A stretch of DNA of 64,000 nucleotides from Pseudoroseomonas aestuarii (GTDB lineage: Bacteria; Pseudomonadota; Alphaproteobacteria; Acetobacterales; Acetobacteraceae), in contig NZ_JBHSCH010000009.1 of NCBI RefSeq assembly GCF_042651065.1, forward strand, positions 1-64,000. Direction: 5' to 3'. The stretch's first letter is position 1. Every line of letters starts with the position of its first letter. Of this stretch, positions 16,477-25,161 are shown piece by piece. The notes beneath the pieces are model-generated. The model was not told the origin of the DNA and ran no database searches. It saw only the letters and a program-made list of their open reading frames with translations. A program made the position numbers and the translations under genes.

Positions 16477-17660
16477 TGGCATTCCCGAGGCTGCGGGCCG
16501 GGCGGGCCGCCGCTTCCCCCCCGGCGGGTCCGGCGGGCGGCGGCGGCGCCCTGATCGAGATCCTGCGCGACCCGGACCGCCTCGCGGCGCTGGGCCCGGC
16601 GTGGCGCGCGCTGGAGACCCAGGCGGGCGCCGGCACCTTCCAGTCCCATGACTGGATCTCGGCGTGGTGGCATGGCGGCGCCGCCCGCTCCGGGTTCCGG
16701 CTCCACATCGCCCTGGCATGGGATGGCGACGAGCTGGTCGGCGTGCTGCCGCTGGCGGTCCGCCGCCGCCACGGGCTGCGGGTGCTGGAATGGGCGGCGA
16801 AGGATGTCAGCGACTATTGCGACGCGCTCCTGGCCCCTTCCCGCGAGGACCTCATCCTTCCCCTGTGGCGCGCGGCGCGCGCGCAGGGCGGCTTCGATGT
16901 CGCCTATCTCAGCCATCTGCGGCCCGGCGGCGTGCTGGTGCGCTTCGGGCAGGGCCGGCTGCGGCTGTGGCCGGGCCACCGCTCCACCGTCGCGTCGGCG
17001 CTCCGCCTCGGCGCCTGGAGCAGCGGCGCGGGGTTCGTGGAATTCCTTGCCCCCCGGGAGCGACAGAACTACCGGCGACGCCGCAGGGTCCTGGCGCAGA
17101 GCGGGCCGGTCCGCTTCCGCGTGCTGCGCGGGGCAGAGTTGTGGCCGGCGGTCGAGAGGCTGCGGCAGATGAAGCTGGACTGGCTGCGGCGCACCGGCCT
17201 CGCTTCCCCGCTGTTCAGCGACGACGGCACCATGCTGCGCAGCCTGGCCACGGCGCTGGAGGCGCGCGGATGCCTGCGCGTCTTCGTGCTGGAGGCCGGG
17301 GACAGCATCGCCGCCGTCACGCTTTCCATCGCCGAGGGCGGCCGCCTGCTCGGCTTTGGCAGCGCCTATGAGCAGAGCCTGCACCGCGCCTCGCCCGGCA
17401 CGCTGGCCATGATCGATGAGATTGCCTGGGCCATCGACCACGGCTTCACCGAGGTCGACTTCCTTTGCGGCGACGAGGCCTACAAGCAGCGCCTGGCCAG
17501 CACCTGCCTTCACCTCGGCACGCTGGTGCACGCGCGCACGCCGCTCGGGCTGGCCGCCCTCGCCTCCGATGCCTGCATCCTGGTGATGGCACGCCTGCGC
17601 GCCCGGCTCGGCGCCTTCCCGGGTTTCTCCGTGGCCTTCTCCAGGGTGCCCAGAACATGA
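16473..17660 (+). CDS. GNAT-fold acyltransferase, CelD/BcsL family
   Basis: A 395-aa protein of the CelD/BcsL group often found in cellulose and exopolysaccharide clusters, predicted to acylate a sugar or a carrier in the cytoplasm. Visible family features are FQSHDWISAWW near residue 55, VGVLPLAVRRRHG, and the C-terminal GNAT half with FVLEAGDSIAAVTLSIAEGG and GTLAMIDEIAWAIDHGFTEVDFLCGDEAYKQRLA. GGAGG lies just before the ATG at 16473, which overlaps the flippase stop. The donor and acceptor are unknown. Confidence 0.85.
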   Translation: MMAFPRLRAGRAAASPPAGPAGGGGALIEILRDPDRLAALGPAWRALETQAGAGTFQSHDWISAWWHGGAARSGFRLHIALAWDGDELVGVLPLAVRRRHGLRVLEWAAKDVSDYCDALLAPSREDLILPLWRAARAQGGFDVAYLSHLRPGGVLVRFGQGRLRLWPGHRSTVASALRLGAWSSGAGFVEFLAPRERQNYRRRRRVLAQSGPVRFRVLRGAELWPAVERLRQMKLDWLRRTGLASPLFSDDGTMLRSLATALEARGCLRVFVLEAGDSIAAVTLSIAEGGRLLGFGSAYEQSLHRASPGTLAMIDEIAWAIDHGFTEVDFLCGDEAYKQRLASTCLHLGTLVHARTPLGLAALASDACILVMARLRARLGAFPGFSVAFSRVPRT

Positions 17661-18382
17661 TCCCGAAACGCATCCATTACGTCTGGGTAGGCGGCCCGAT
17701 GCCGGACCGCTACCGCGTCCTCGTCGACCACTGGCGGCACCTGCATCCGGACTGGGAGCTCGTGCACTGGAGCGAGCGCAACATCGACTTCTCCCACGCG
17801 CCGCTGCGGGAGGCCTATCGGCGGCGGCAATGGGCAAGGGTGTCCGACATCGCGCGGCTGTTGGCGGTGCACCGCCATGGCGGCATCTACCTCGACACCG
17901 ATTTCAAGGTCCTGAAGCCGCTGGACCCGCTGCTCGACAACCAGTGCTTCCTGAGCTTCCAGGATTCCCCCAAGCCCAGCGACCTGCTCGCCAACGGGTG
18001 CCTCGGCGCCGTGCCGGGCCACTGGTTCATCGGCGAGGCGCTGGAGGCCGCGCTGCGCCTGCGCAGCCTGCCCTTCGGCCTCGACCGGCCGACGCGCTCC
18101 GGCCCGAAGCTCGTCACCCGGCTGATGCGGCGCCACGGGCTGCGCGCGGAGACGGCCGATGTGCAGGCGGAGGCCTGGATCGGCGACATCCGGATTTATC
18201 CGTGGCGGGTGTTCTTCCCCTATCCCCACGGCGGCGAGTTCACCCCCGACTGCATCACCGAGGACACCCTGGCGGTGCATCACTGGGAGCGCTCCTGGAG
18301 CGCGAGCCTGCCCCGTCACATCCGGCTCGCCCAGGCGGCGCGCAGCCGGGTCTCCCGCGTCCTGCATAGCCTTCACACCTGA
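17657..18382 (+). CDS. GT32-family glycosyltransferase (DXD motif)
   Basis: Glycosyltransferase of 241 aa with the sugar-transferase DXD region of family GT32 (Och1/capsular type): IPKRIHYVWVGGPMPDRY at the start, HRHGGIYLDTDFKVLKPLD with the metal-binding DTD, then NGCLGAVPGHWF, and an AVHHWERSW histidine/tryptophan motif near the C-terminus. Such enzymes add mannose, galactose or hexosamine to growing glycans. The ATG overlaps the stop of the acyltransferase gene (ATGA). Confidence 0.9.
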   Translation: MIPKRIHYVWVGGPMPDRYRVLVDHWRHLHPDWELVHWSERNIDFSHAPLREAYRRRQWARVSDIARLLAVHRHGGIYLDTDFKVLKPLDPLLDNQCFLSFQDSPKPSDLLANGCLGAVPGHWFIGEALEAALRLRSLPFGLDRPTRSGPKLVTRLMRRHGLRAETADVQAEAWIGDIRIYPWRVFFPYPHGGEFTPDCITEDTLAVHHWERSWSASLPRHIRLAQAARSRVSRVLHSLHT

Positions 18383-18396
18383 GGAGGAAGCCGAGC

Positions 18397-19863
18397 ATGT
18401 CGCCCTGGCAGCGTGAACTCCGGATAGCAGGCGGGGCGGCGGTGGCTGCCTTCGCCGAGAAGCTCCAACGCTCGCTCGGCCCGGCAGTCCGGGTGGCGGT
18501 CGAGGCGGAGCCGGCCTCCGCACCGCCGGACGCCGATGGTGCCGAAACCGTGCTGCTGCGGGTCGCGCCCGGGAAGCTGGCCGCTGCCGGCGGGCGGGCA
18601 TGGCGGATCGTCGACGAGCATGGGGAGTTCCTGTGCTCCCCCCGCTTCGGCCTGCGGCAATGCTGCCGGGCGCCGGGCCTGCTGTCCCTGCATCTCGTGG
18701 AGGATTCCCGCGCGGGCGCACCGGGGAGGGTCCTGGCCGAGGCGCATCTCGGCGCCTGGCGCCCCCATCCCGAGCTCAGGGAAGCGGCGATGAAGGCGGC
18801 GGCGGCGCTGGTGGCCGAGGCCATCCGCCATCCTGGCCGGGCCACGCGGCCCTGGGCGCCCCTCCCCCGCAAGGCCGCCGACTGGCCGGGGCGCTGGCGT
18901 CTCGCCTACGGGCTGAAGCGGGCACGCGACAAGCTGACCAGCGAGAACTGGGCGGTCGGCGTCACCGAGGTCGCGCCGGAGGAGCTGGGGAGGAGCCGGA
19001 TCATGCCCGGCATCCGCTGGACCGTGCCGCCCAGCGCGGAGGGCTACCACGCCGACCCGTTTCCCTGGCCGGGACGCCTGGGCATGGCGCTGTGCGAGTA
19101 TTTCGACCACGCGACCGGCCTCGGGCGCCTCCGCGCGCTGCGGCTCGGGGCCGAGGCCGGCGCGGTGCTGGCCGAGGAACTCCCCGTGCAGGTCAGGGGC
19201 CATCTCTCCTACCCGTTCTGCTGGGAGGAGGATGGGCGGGTGTTCTGCACCCCCGAAATGGCGGCGAGCCGCCGGCAGGTGATCTTCGAGCTCTCGCCGG
19301 ACGCGCCGCCGCGCGCCGTGGCCACCGTCGCCGAGGAGGTGGAGATGGCGGACCCGACCTTCTTCCGCCATGGCGGCCTCTGCTGGCTGGCCTACACGGA
19401 TGTCTCCTTCGGCCCGCACGACAATCTCTGCCTGATGTTCGCGGAGAGCCTCGAGGGGCCGTGGACACCGCATCCGGCGAATCCGGTGAAGATCGACATC
19501 AGGTCCTCGCGCCCGGCCGGCCCGTTGCTGGCGGTGGGCGGCCGGCTGCTGCGCCCTGCGCAGGATTGCGCCGCCTCCTACGGCGCCGCGCTGGTGGTCA
19601 ACGAGATCCTTGAATGCACGCCCTCCTCCTACCGCGAGAAGCCGGTGGCCGTGCTGTCGCCGGACCCGGAAGGGCCGTTCCCGCACGGGCTGCACACCAT
19701 CGCCGCCATGGCCGATGGCCGCTTCCTGGTGGATGGAAAGCGCATTTCCCTGAGCCCCGGCATCCTGCTCCGCCGGCTGGCGCGCCGGCTGCCGTCCGCG
19801 GACTGGCTCCGGCGCCCCGGCGCCCGCCCGATCCGGAAGCCCGCAGCAGGATTGAGAGGATGA
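18397..19863 (+). CDS. GINT1-like beta-propeller protein (glucosamine inositolphosphorylceramide transferase N-domain type)
   Basis: A 488-aa protein matching the beta-propeller domain found at the N-terminus of plant GINT1, which in bacteria occurs as stand-alone proteins in polysaccharide loci. Diagnostic stretches: GYHADPFPWPGRLGMALCEYF, HLSYPFCWEEDGRVFCTPE, MADPTFFRHGGLCWLAYTD, FAESLEGPWTPHPANPVK and SRPAGPLLAVGGRLLRPAQDC. The first 150 residues are poorly conserved. Five-bladed folds of this type resemble glycosidase families 43/62, so it may bind or transfer a glycan; no catalytic residue can be assigned. It sits 14 bases after the GT32 gene with a GAGGA ribosome site and overlaps the next gene (ATGA). 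Confidence 0.78.
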   Translation: MSPWQRELRIAGGAAVAAFAEKLQRSLGPAVRVAVEAEPASAPPDADGAETVLLRVAPGKLAAAGGRAWRIVDEHGEFLCSPRFGLRQCCRAPGLLSLHLVEDSRAGAPGRVLAEAHLGAWRPHPELREAAMKAAAALVAEAIRHPGRATRPWAPLPRKAADWPGRWRLAYGLKRARDKLTSENWAVGVTEVAPEELGRSRIMPGIRWTVPPSAEGYHADPFPWPGRLGMALCEYFDHATGLGRLRALRLGAEAGAVLAEELPVQVRGHLSYPFCWEEDGRVFCTPEMAASRRQVIFELSPDAPPRAVATVAEEVEMADPTFFRHGGLCWLAYTDVSFGPHDNLCLMFAESLEGPWTPHPANPVKIDIRSSRPAGPLLAVGGRLLRPAQDCAASYGAALVVNEILECTPSSYREKPVAVLSPDPEGPFPHGLHTIAAMADGRFLVDGKRISLSPGILLRRLARRLPSADWLRRPGARPIRKPAAGLRG

Positions 19864-22097
19864 GCACCAAAGCCCCCTACACCCTGCGCCTCAGCGCCGA
19901 TGCGGCCGCACCGCCCGAACCGTCCTGGGCGGTCGAGCGCGAGCGCAACGTCGCCGCCAGCGCATGGGCGGCCGCGCGGCGCCGCAAATGGCTGATCCTC
20001 TCCGTCACGCTTCTGGTCTTCACCGGCGGCTTCGTCGGCCTCCTGGCGCTTCCCCCGGCCTACCGGGCCTCGGGCACCGTGCTGCTGGAGGCGCCGAAGA
20101 CCGTGGTCTTCCAGCGCCCGGGCGTCACCGCCAGTACGCCGCCGGCCACGGAGATGCTGGCGGACGAGCTCGAGGTGCTGCGCTCGCGGGAGCTGCTGCG
20201 GCGCGTCGTGGCCAGGCTGGGGCTGGAGGCCGACCCGGACTTCAACCCGCTGCTGCGCCCCTCCCGCCTGCTGGCGGCGGCCGACAGTCTCATCGGGCTG
20301 CTGGGCCGCTGGTCCGAGGAACCGGTGCACCGGCTCCTGGCGCTCCTCGGCGTGCAGCGCGCGGAGGCGGGCGGCCTCGACGCGACCGTGCAGAGCCTGG
20401 ACCGCAACGTCACCGTCGGCCCCATCGGGCGCAGCCGCGCCATCGAGATCACGGCGACGGCACGGGTGCCGGAGCGGGCGGCCGCGATCGCCAATGGCGT
20501 GGCGGAGGCCTATCTGGAAATGCGGGCCGAGCTGCGGGCGGCGGAGCTGCGGTCCATCAGCGCCTGGATGAATTCGGAGCTGGCCGCGCTGCGCGCCCGC
20601 ATCGACACCTCGGCCCGCGCGGTGGTCGAGTTCCGCGCCACCAACGGCGTGGTCAACGGCCTCTCCCGCACCGATCTCAGCGCCAACCTCGTGCAGCAGG
20701 AGATTTCCGAGGTCGCCAGCCAGATCACCGCCCTCCGCCTCCGCCGCTCCGAGCTGGCGGCACGGCTGCGCGACGCCGAGGCGGCGATGGCGGCGCGGAA
20801 CATGGATGGCCTGGCGAGCGTCCTCGACTCCCGCACCATCCAGCAGTTCCGCGTGCAGGAGGCGCAGTCGGCGGCCCGGCTGGCGGATCTCGCCTCGCAG
20901 TACGGGCGCTCCCACCCCGCCCTGCAGGCAGTCAACGCGGAGTTGGCCGATATCCGGCGCAACATCGCCCGGGAGGCCGACAGGATCCTCCAGAGCACGC
21001 GCAACGAGGCGGGCGTCGCGGAGACGCACTACCGGGCACTCACGGAACGGCTGAGGGCGCTGCGCGGCGAGGTGGCGCAGGCGGATGGCGTGGAGGTGAG
21101 GCTGCAGGAGCTGCAGCGCGACGTCTCGGCGGACCGCCTCGTGGCGGAGAACTTCCTGGTCCGCGCGCGGGAGCTCGGGGCGGAGGCACGGCTCCGCGAC
21201 ACCGGCGCGCGGGTGGTCTCGGAGGCAACGGTGCCCCGCCTGCCCTACGCGCCGAACCTCCGGCTGCTGCTCCCCCTGCTGGCCTTCGTCTCCCTCGGCG
21301 CCGGCGGCGTGGCCGCGCTTGCCCGGGAAGCCATGGCGCGGGGCATGCGCAGCGTGGAGGATCTCGGCGATGCGGGCGTCGTGCCGCTCGGCGTCATCCC
21401 GCTCTGGCGCCGCCGCTGGGACCGGCTGGGACAGGCGATGTTCCGCGAGGCCATCGCCGGCCTCTGCGCCCATCTGGTGCGCCCCCGGCCCGGCGGGGTG
21501 GCGCCGCGCAGCCTGCTCGTCACCTCGGCCAATCCGGGCGAAGGCAAGAGTACGGTCGCGCGCGCCCTGGCGGCCGAGGCGGCGGGAAGGGGCATGCGGG
21601 TCATCCTGGTGGACGCCGACCTGCGCGGCCAGCGCCGCCGCGGCCCGGCCGAGGCCGGCCTCTCCGACGTGCTCCGCGCGGACACGACCCTGCACGCCGC
21701 ATTGCGGCCCGTGCCGGACGGGGACTACCGCTGGCTGCCCCCCGGGCCCCGGCCGCCGAACCCGACGCAGCTCCTGGCCTCGGGGGCCATGGAGCGGCTC
21801 CTGCGGCAGATGGAGGCGGAGGCCGAGCTGGTGATCATCGACGCGCCGCCCGTTCCCATCGGCGGCGACGTGCCGGCCCTGGCGCGTATGGCTTCCCAAT
21901 CCGTGCTGCTGGTCCGCTGGGAGCACACCCGCGCCGATGAGGCCGCCGCGGCGCTGCGCAGCCTGCGGATCGCCGGCGCCGCGCTGGCGGGAGTCGCCAT
22001 GAGCATGGTCGATACCCGCTACAACGAGCAGTACCGGCACGGCGATGCCAGCTTCTTCTCCCGCCGCATGCGCCGCTACTATCTGGCGCGCGGATGA
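19860..22097 (+). CDS. Wzc/GumC-like polysaccharide co-polymerase with BY-kinase domain
   Basis: Controls polymer length and export through the inner membrane (745 aa). Two membrane helices (about 43-65 and 466-487) flank a long periplasmic coiled-coil region of the Wzz type. The cytoplasmic BY-kinase part has Walker A ANPGEGKST (about 558-566), Walker A' VILVDADLR and Walker B LVIIDAPPV. The C-terminus has a small tyrosine cluster (RYNEQYRHG, RRYYLARG) for autophosphorylation. No outer-membrane Wza partner or Wzb phosphatase is found in the window. Linked by ATGA overlaps on both sides. Confidence 0.93.
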   Translation: MSTKAPYTLRLSADAAAPPEPSWAVERERNVAASAWAAARRRKWLILSVTLLVFTGGFVGLLALPPAYRASGTVLLEAPKTVVFQRPGVTASTPPATEMLADELEVLRSRELLRRVVARLGLEADPDFNPLLRPSRLLAAADSLIGLLGRWSEEPVHRLLALLGVQRAEAGGLDATVQSLDRNVTVGPIGRSRAIEITATARVPERAAAIANGVAEAYLEMRAELRAAELRSISAWMNSELAALRARIDTSARAVVEFRATNGVVNGLSRTDLSANLVQQEISEVASQITALRLRRSELAARLRDAEAAMAARNMDGLASVLDSRTIQQFRVQEAQSAARLADLASQYGRSHPALQAVNAELADIRRNIAREADRILQSTRNEAGVAETHYRALTERLRALRGEVAQADGVEVRLQELQRDVSADRLVAENFLVRARELGAEARLRDTGARVVSEATVPRLPYAPNLRLLLPLLAFVSLGAGGVAALAREAMARGMRSVEDLGDAGVVPLGVIPLWRRRWDRLGQAMFREAIAGLCAHLVRPRPGGVAPRSLLVTSANPGEGKSTVARALAAEAAGRGMRVILVDADLRGQRRRGPAEAGLSDVLRADTTLHAALRPVPDGDYRWLPPGPRPPNPTQLLASGAMERLLRQMEAEAELVIIDAPPVPIGGDVPALARMASQSVLLVRWEHTRADEAAAALRSLRIAGAALAGVAMSMVDTRYNEQYRHGDASFFSRRMRRYYLARG

Positions 22098-23638
22098 GCG
22101 CCACCCTCGCCCCCGCCGGCCTCCGCCCGGACCCGGCGGCGCGGCCGGTCACGGGCGCCACGCCAAGCGCCACGCCGGGCGCCATGCCGCTGGGGCTGGC
22201 CATCGCCCACGCGCTCGGCTGGCAGGCGGCGGGGCTGGCGCTGCTGGCGGCGCATGTGCTGCTGGTGCGGGAGCTGGGGCCGCTCGCCTCGGCCGTGGCC
22301 CTGGGCGGCCTGCTGCTGCTCTACGCGTGGCTGCCGCTCGCCGGGCTGGTCGTGTACTGGCAGCTGGCGCTCTACCAGAACGCCATGGTCGCCTTCTTCT
22401 GCGACGGCATGCAGCCGGGCTCCTTCCAGGTCCTGCTCGGGACCGGGTTCATGGCGACGGGGCTGCTGGGCGCCCTTGCCGCGGCCCGCCTGCTGCTCTC
22501 GCGCCGCGGGGCGGCGGCGCCGGCGCGGCGCATCGTCCTGCTGGCCTGCGCCGCCATCGCCCTGTCCACCGCCTATGCCGCCTACGGCGCCCTGCTCTCC
22601 TCCCCCGCCTCGGCCGCCGTGTACCTGCGCGCGGCCACCGGGATGCTGCTGATGCTGCTGGTGGGGCTGGATGCCGGCCGCGTCTGGGGCTTCCGCAGCC
22701 TCGCCATCGGCTATCTGGTCTCGCTTGCCGCGGGGCTCGGCTACAGCGCGCTGGAGGTGGCCGATCCGGCCTGGTTCTACGAGATGACGGGGGGCATCCC
22801 CTTCATGAACCTCAAATACACCGCCGCGGAGCTGGACTGGCCCTTCCACACCGCGCGCGACCTGATCGCGACCCGCACCAGCGTCCTGTTCAACGTGACG
22901 GGCAGCGAGGCGACCGCGCTGTCCTTCCGCTTCGGCGGCCCGAACATCCACCCGATCAGCTATGCCTATGTGATCGCCATGGGCGGCATCGCCGCGCTGG
23001 CCCTGCGGTGGTACGGCAGCGTGGTGCTGGCGGCGGCGGTCCTGGCCGCAATGGGCGTGAAGGGCGCCATGCTCACCCTGGTCATGACACTGGGCCTGTG
23101 GCTCTTCTGGCACTGGGCTGGCCGGGCGCGCCTGCTGCTGGCGGTCATGGCGGTGTCCGTCGTGACGTATTCGGCGGCGGTGATCCATGTCGGCCTGCAG
23201 AGCGGGGATTTCCATGTCATCGGGCTGATCGGCGGCGTCGATGGATTCCTGCGCAACCCGCTGGGGCACGGCATCGGCGTGGGCGGCAACCTGTCGGACA
23301 CGGCGCGCGCCGGCGTCGACATGATCGACCTCCAGAACAACGGGGCGGATTTCGCGCTGGAGAGCGCCATCGGCGTGCTGCTCTACCAGCTGGGCCTGGG
23401 CCTGCTTCTCCACCTCGCGGCCTTCGCCGCGCTTCTGGCGGCGGCCAGGCCGCGGCGTGGATGGCGGCACGCCCGGCCCCAGGCAACGGACGCCATCTTC
23501 ATTGGGGTGGCCATGACGATCGTGAACGGCCTGTTCCAGGAGGAGGCCTACACGGTCTACGCGCTCGGGGTCGCGATGCTGTTCGCGGGGGCGCTGGTGG
23601 CCAATCAGCCGCCGGGCGGGCGGCCGGCCCGGGCGTGA
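22094..23638 (+). CDS. Polymerase-like integral membrane protein (Wzy/O-antigen ligase type)
   Basis: Highly hydrophobic 514-aa protein with about 11-12 membrane helices and a large loop between helices in the second half (NLSDTARAGVDMIDLQNNGADF). Position as the last gene of the EPS operon and the pattern GVDGFLRNPLGHGIGVGGN, similar to the O-antigen ligase/Wzy signature in which a late repeat reaches GxGxG, support a repeat-unit polymerase. Sequence is weakly conserved in this class, so the call rests on topology and context. Confidence 0.75.
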   Translation: MSATLAPAGLRPDPAARPVTGATPSATPGAMPLGLAIAHALGWQAAGLALLAAHVLLVRELGPLASAVALGGLLLLYAWLPLAGLVVYWQLALYQNAMVAFFCDGMQPGSFQVLLGTGFMATGLLGALAAARLLLSRRGAAAPARRIVLLACAAIALSTAYAAYGALLSSPASAAVYLRAATGMLLMLLVGLDAGRVWGFRSLAIGYLVSLAAGLGYSALEVADPAWFYEMTGGIPFMNLKYTAAELDWPFHTARDLIATRTSVLFNVTGSEATALSFRFGGPNIHPISYAYVIAMGGIAALALRWYGSVVLAAAVLAAMGVKGAMLTLVMTLGLWLFWHWAGRARLLLAVMAVSVVTYSAAVIHVGLQSGDFHVIGLIGGVDGFLRNPLGHGIGVGGNLSDTARAGVDMIDLQNNGADFALESAIGVLLYQLGLGLLLHLAAFAALLAAARPRRGWRHARPQATDAIFIGVAMTIVNGLFQEEAYTVYALGVAMLFAGALVANQPPGGRPARA

Positions 23639-23689
23639 CGCCGGGCCGGCCGATGGCTCCCCGCACCGGGAACGCCCCGGGCGGCAGGG

Positions 23690-23714
23690 GGAGGCCCCGG
23701 TCGCCGGGGCCTCC
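23690..23714. terminator. Strong hairpin between convergent genes
   Basis: GGAGGCCCCGG and CCGGGGCCTCC form a perfect 11-bp stem with a TCG loop, lying between the end of the EPS operon and the end of the convergent GH16 gene. There is no long T-run, but position and strength fit a bidirectional terminator. Confidence 0.6.
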
Positions 23715-23722
23715 GGGCCGGC

Positions 23723-24937
23723 TCAGGCGAAGATCAGGTCCGCGGCGGTGACCGCCGCGTTCGGCATCCAGATCTCATCGGCACCGGCATGCAGCAGGGT
23801 GCCGGAGACGCCGTCATGGCTCTCCTGCGCCCAGTCCACGTCACCGCGCTGCAGCCCGACGAGCTTCAGCTTGTCGGTGCCGTTGGCGAAGTCCTGGATG
23901 ATGTCGTTGCCGTCACCCTTGTGGAACACGTTGGTGTCGCGGCCCGGGCCGTTCCAGATCTGGTCGTTGCCCTTGCCGCCGGTGATGGTGTCGTTGCCCG
24001 CACCGGCATAGATCTGGTCATCGCCGTCGGTGCCGGTGAGGGTGTTGCTGCGGCCGTTGCCGTCGATGACGCGCCCGGGCACGCTCGGCGCCGGAGCGGG
24101 TTCCTCCACCGGCGCGACCGGCGGGGGGACGGGCGTGGCGCTGTCCGGCTCGGCAGAGCCGACCGCGCCGGCCGGAATGCCGCCGCCCCACTCCCACGCC
24201 TTCACGTAGTCGATCTCCATGGAAGCCGTCGCCCCGTCATCGGCATTGCCGTGCCAGGCGCCATCGGCGCCGACATGCAGCGACAGGGTGAGGTACATGG
24301 GCTTGTTGGCGTCGGAGGGCGTCGGCGTCCGGAAGGTTTCCTGGCCGTCCAGATAGTAGACGATCTCGTTCGGGCCCCAGTCCACGCCATAGGTGTGGAA
24401 CTCGGCCGTGGTGGAGGTCGCGGCGTCGGTCCAGTCGGAACGGGCATTGCCCGTCTGGGTATGGACGGTGTTGATGACCGTGTTGGGCTCGCCCCCGCTG
24501 ACCTCGGAGACGTCGATCTCGGGCGGCCAGGAATGGTCGGAGGGGATCATCCACAGCGCGCTGAGAAAGCCGTCGCCCGGGGCATTTTTCGCACGGAACT
24601 CGAAATACCCGTATTGCTGCGAGAACATCTCGTCCGTGTGCAGCATGCCGGATGCATGGGTCACCCAGTCGGGCTCGTTCGGCACCCCGGTCTGGTCGAT
24701 CGGCTTCGCAGTAATCTTGAGAACGCCGTTCGATTGCGAGAATGGATTGTACCCGGTGGACGAGTCAGAAAAATAGACTCCATCCGTTTTGTCGTCCGAG
24801 TATCTCGAATCCCAGAACCACTGCGATTTCCAAGTTCCTTGGCCTGTCGAGTCTCGTCCGTTGGGACTAATGTCAATCGGGTTGCTGAAATCCTCTTGGA
24901 AGGTCAGTTTCGGTGTGGTGCTGGGGACAGTGGCCAC
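23723..24937 (-). CDS. GH16 glycanase with RTX calcium-binding C-terminus
   Basis: Secreted endo-glycanase of 404 aa, probably cutting the exopolysaccharide made by the neighbouring operon. The GH16 domain (about 10-255) has the catalytic signature EIDVSE (E140, D142, E145). A Pro-rich linker leads to RTX nonapeptide repeats (TGTDGDDQIYAGAGNDTITGG...KGNDQIWNG), which bind calcium and direct type I secretion; there is no N-terminal signal peptide. ExsH/PlyA of rhizobia have this layout. The start is a GTG six bases after GGAG. Upstream in-frame codons run into a strong inverted repeat and encode Cys-rich non-family sequence. Type I exporter genes are not in the window. Confidence 0.9.
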   Translation of the reverse strand: MATVPSTTPKLTFQEDFSNPIDISPNGRDSTGQGTWKSQWFWDSRYSDDKTDGVYFSDSSTGYNPFSQSNGVLKITAKPIDQTGVPNEPDWVTHASGMLHTDEMFSQQYGYFEFRAKNAPGDGFLSALWMIPSDHSWPPEIDVSEVSGGEPNTVINTVHTQTGNARSDWTDAATSTTAEFHTYGVDWGPNEIVYYLDGQETFRTPTPSDANKPMYLTLSLHVGADGAWHGNADDGATASMEIDYVKAWEWGGGIPAGAVGSAEPDSATPVPPPVAPVEEPAPAPSVPGRVIDGNGRSNTLTGTDGDDQIYAGAGNDTITGGKGNDQIWNGPGRDTNVFHKGDGNDIIQDFANGTDKLKLVGLQRGDVDWAQESHDGVSGTLLHAGADEIWMPNAAVTAADLIFA

Positions 24938-24943
24938 AAAATA

Positions 24944-25000
24944 CTCCGTAAGCAGTTCGTTGCAACTCCGGATTGCGAATCCGGAGCAACGAACGCTTAC
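24944..25000 (-). promoter_or_regulatory. Long stem-loop abutting the GH16 ribosome-binding site
   Basis: A 53-base imperfect inverted repeat (24948-25000) lies in the untranslated leader of the GH16 gene. Arms pair as GTAAGC, GTTCGTTG and CTCCGGATT with their complements around a GCG loop, broken only by one- to three-base bulges. The last three bases of the stem (TAC) run directly into GGAG of the ribosome site at 24944-24947, 13 bases before the GTG. In mRNA this would be a very stable hairpin stacked against the Shine-Dalgarno, suited to translational control or mRNA protection. It could also be an intrinsic property of a former mobile-element end. Confidence 0.65.
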
Positions 25001-25161
25001 AGGGCACACCCAGCACTCGCAAGCTGAATCTCGATTGCGTGAGTGCAACAGAATTTACTTGCACTTTGGACTCTGTTCCCCACCAGAAATAAATTCTGAC
25101 TTACACGTTATTGTTTAGTAATGTCCTGTTGCGCAGGCCGAGTGAGGGGGTGGGGAAGACG

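Noticed and set aside
19629..22040. 803-codon open frame on the minus strand
   Set aside because: Mirror of the Wzc-like kinase gene, codon-bias shadow without homology.
24948..25000. tRNA gene
   Set aside because: The stems resemble tRNA arms at first sight, but there is one long hairpin and no cloverleaf, TTCRA loop or CCA-proximal acceptor pairing.
24938..25048. N-terminal extension of the GH16 protein
   Set aside because: The extra 37 residues are encoded by the inverted repeat, contain several cysteines, lack a signal peptide, and the GTG at 24937 has a proper ribosome site.
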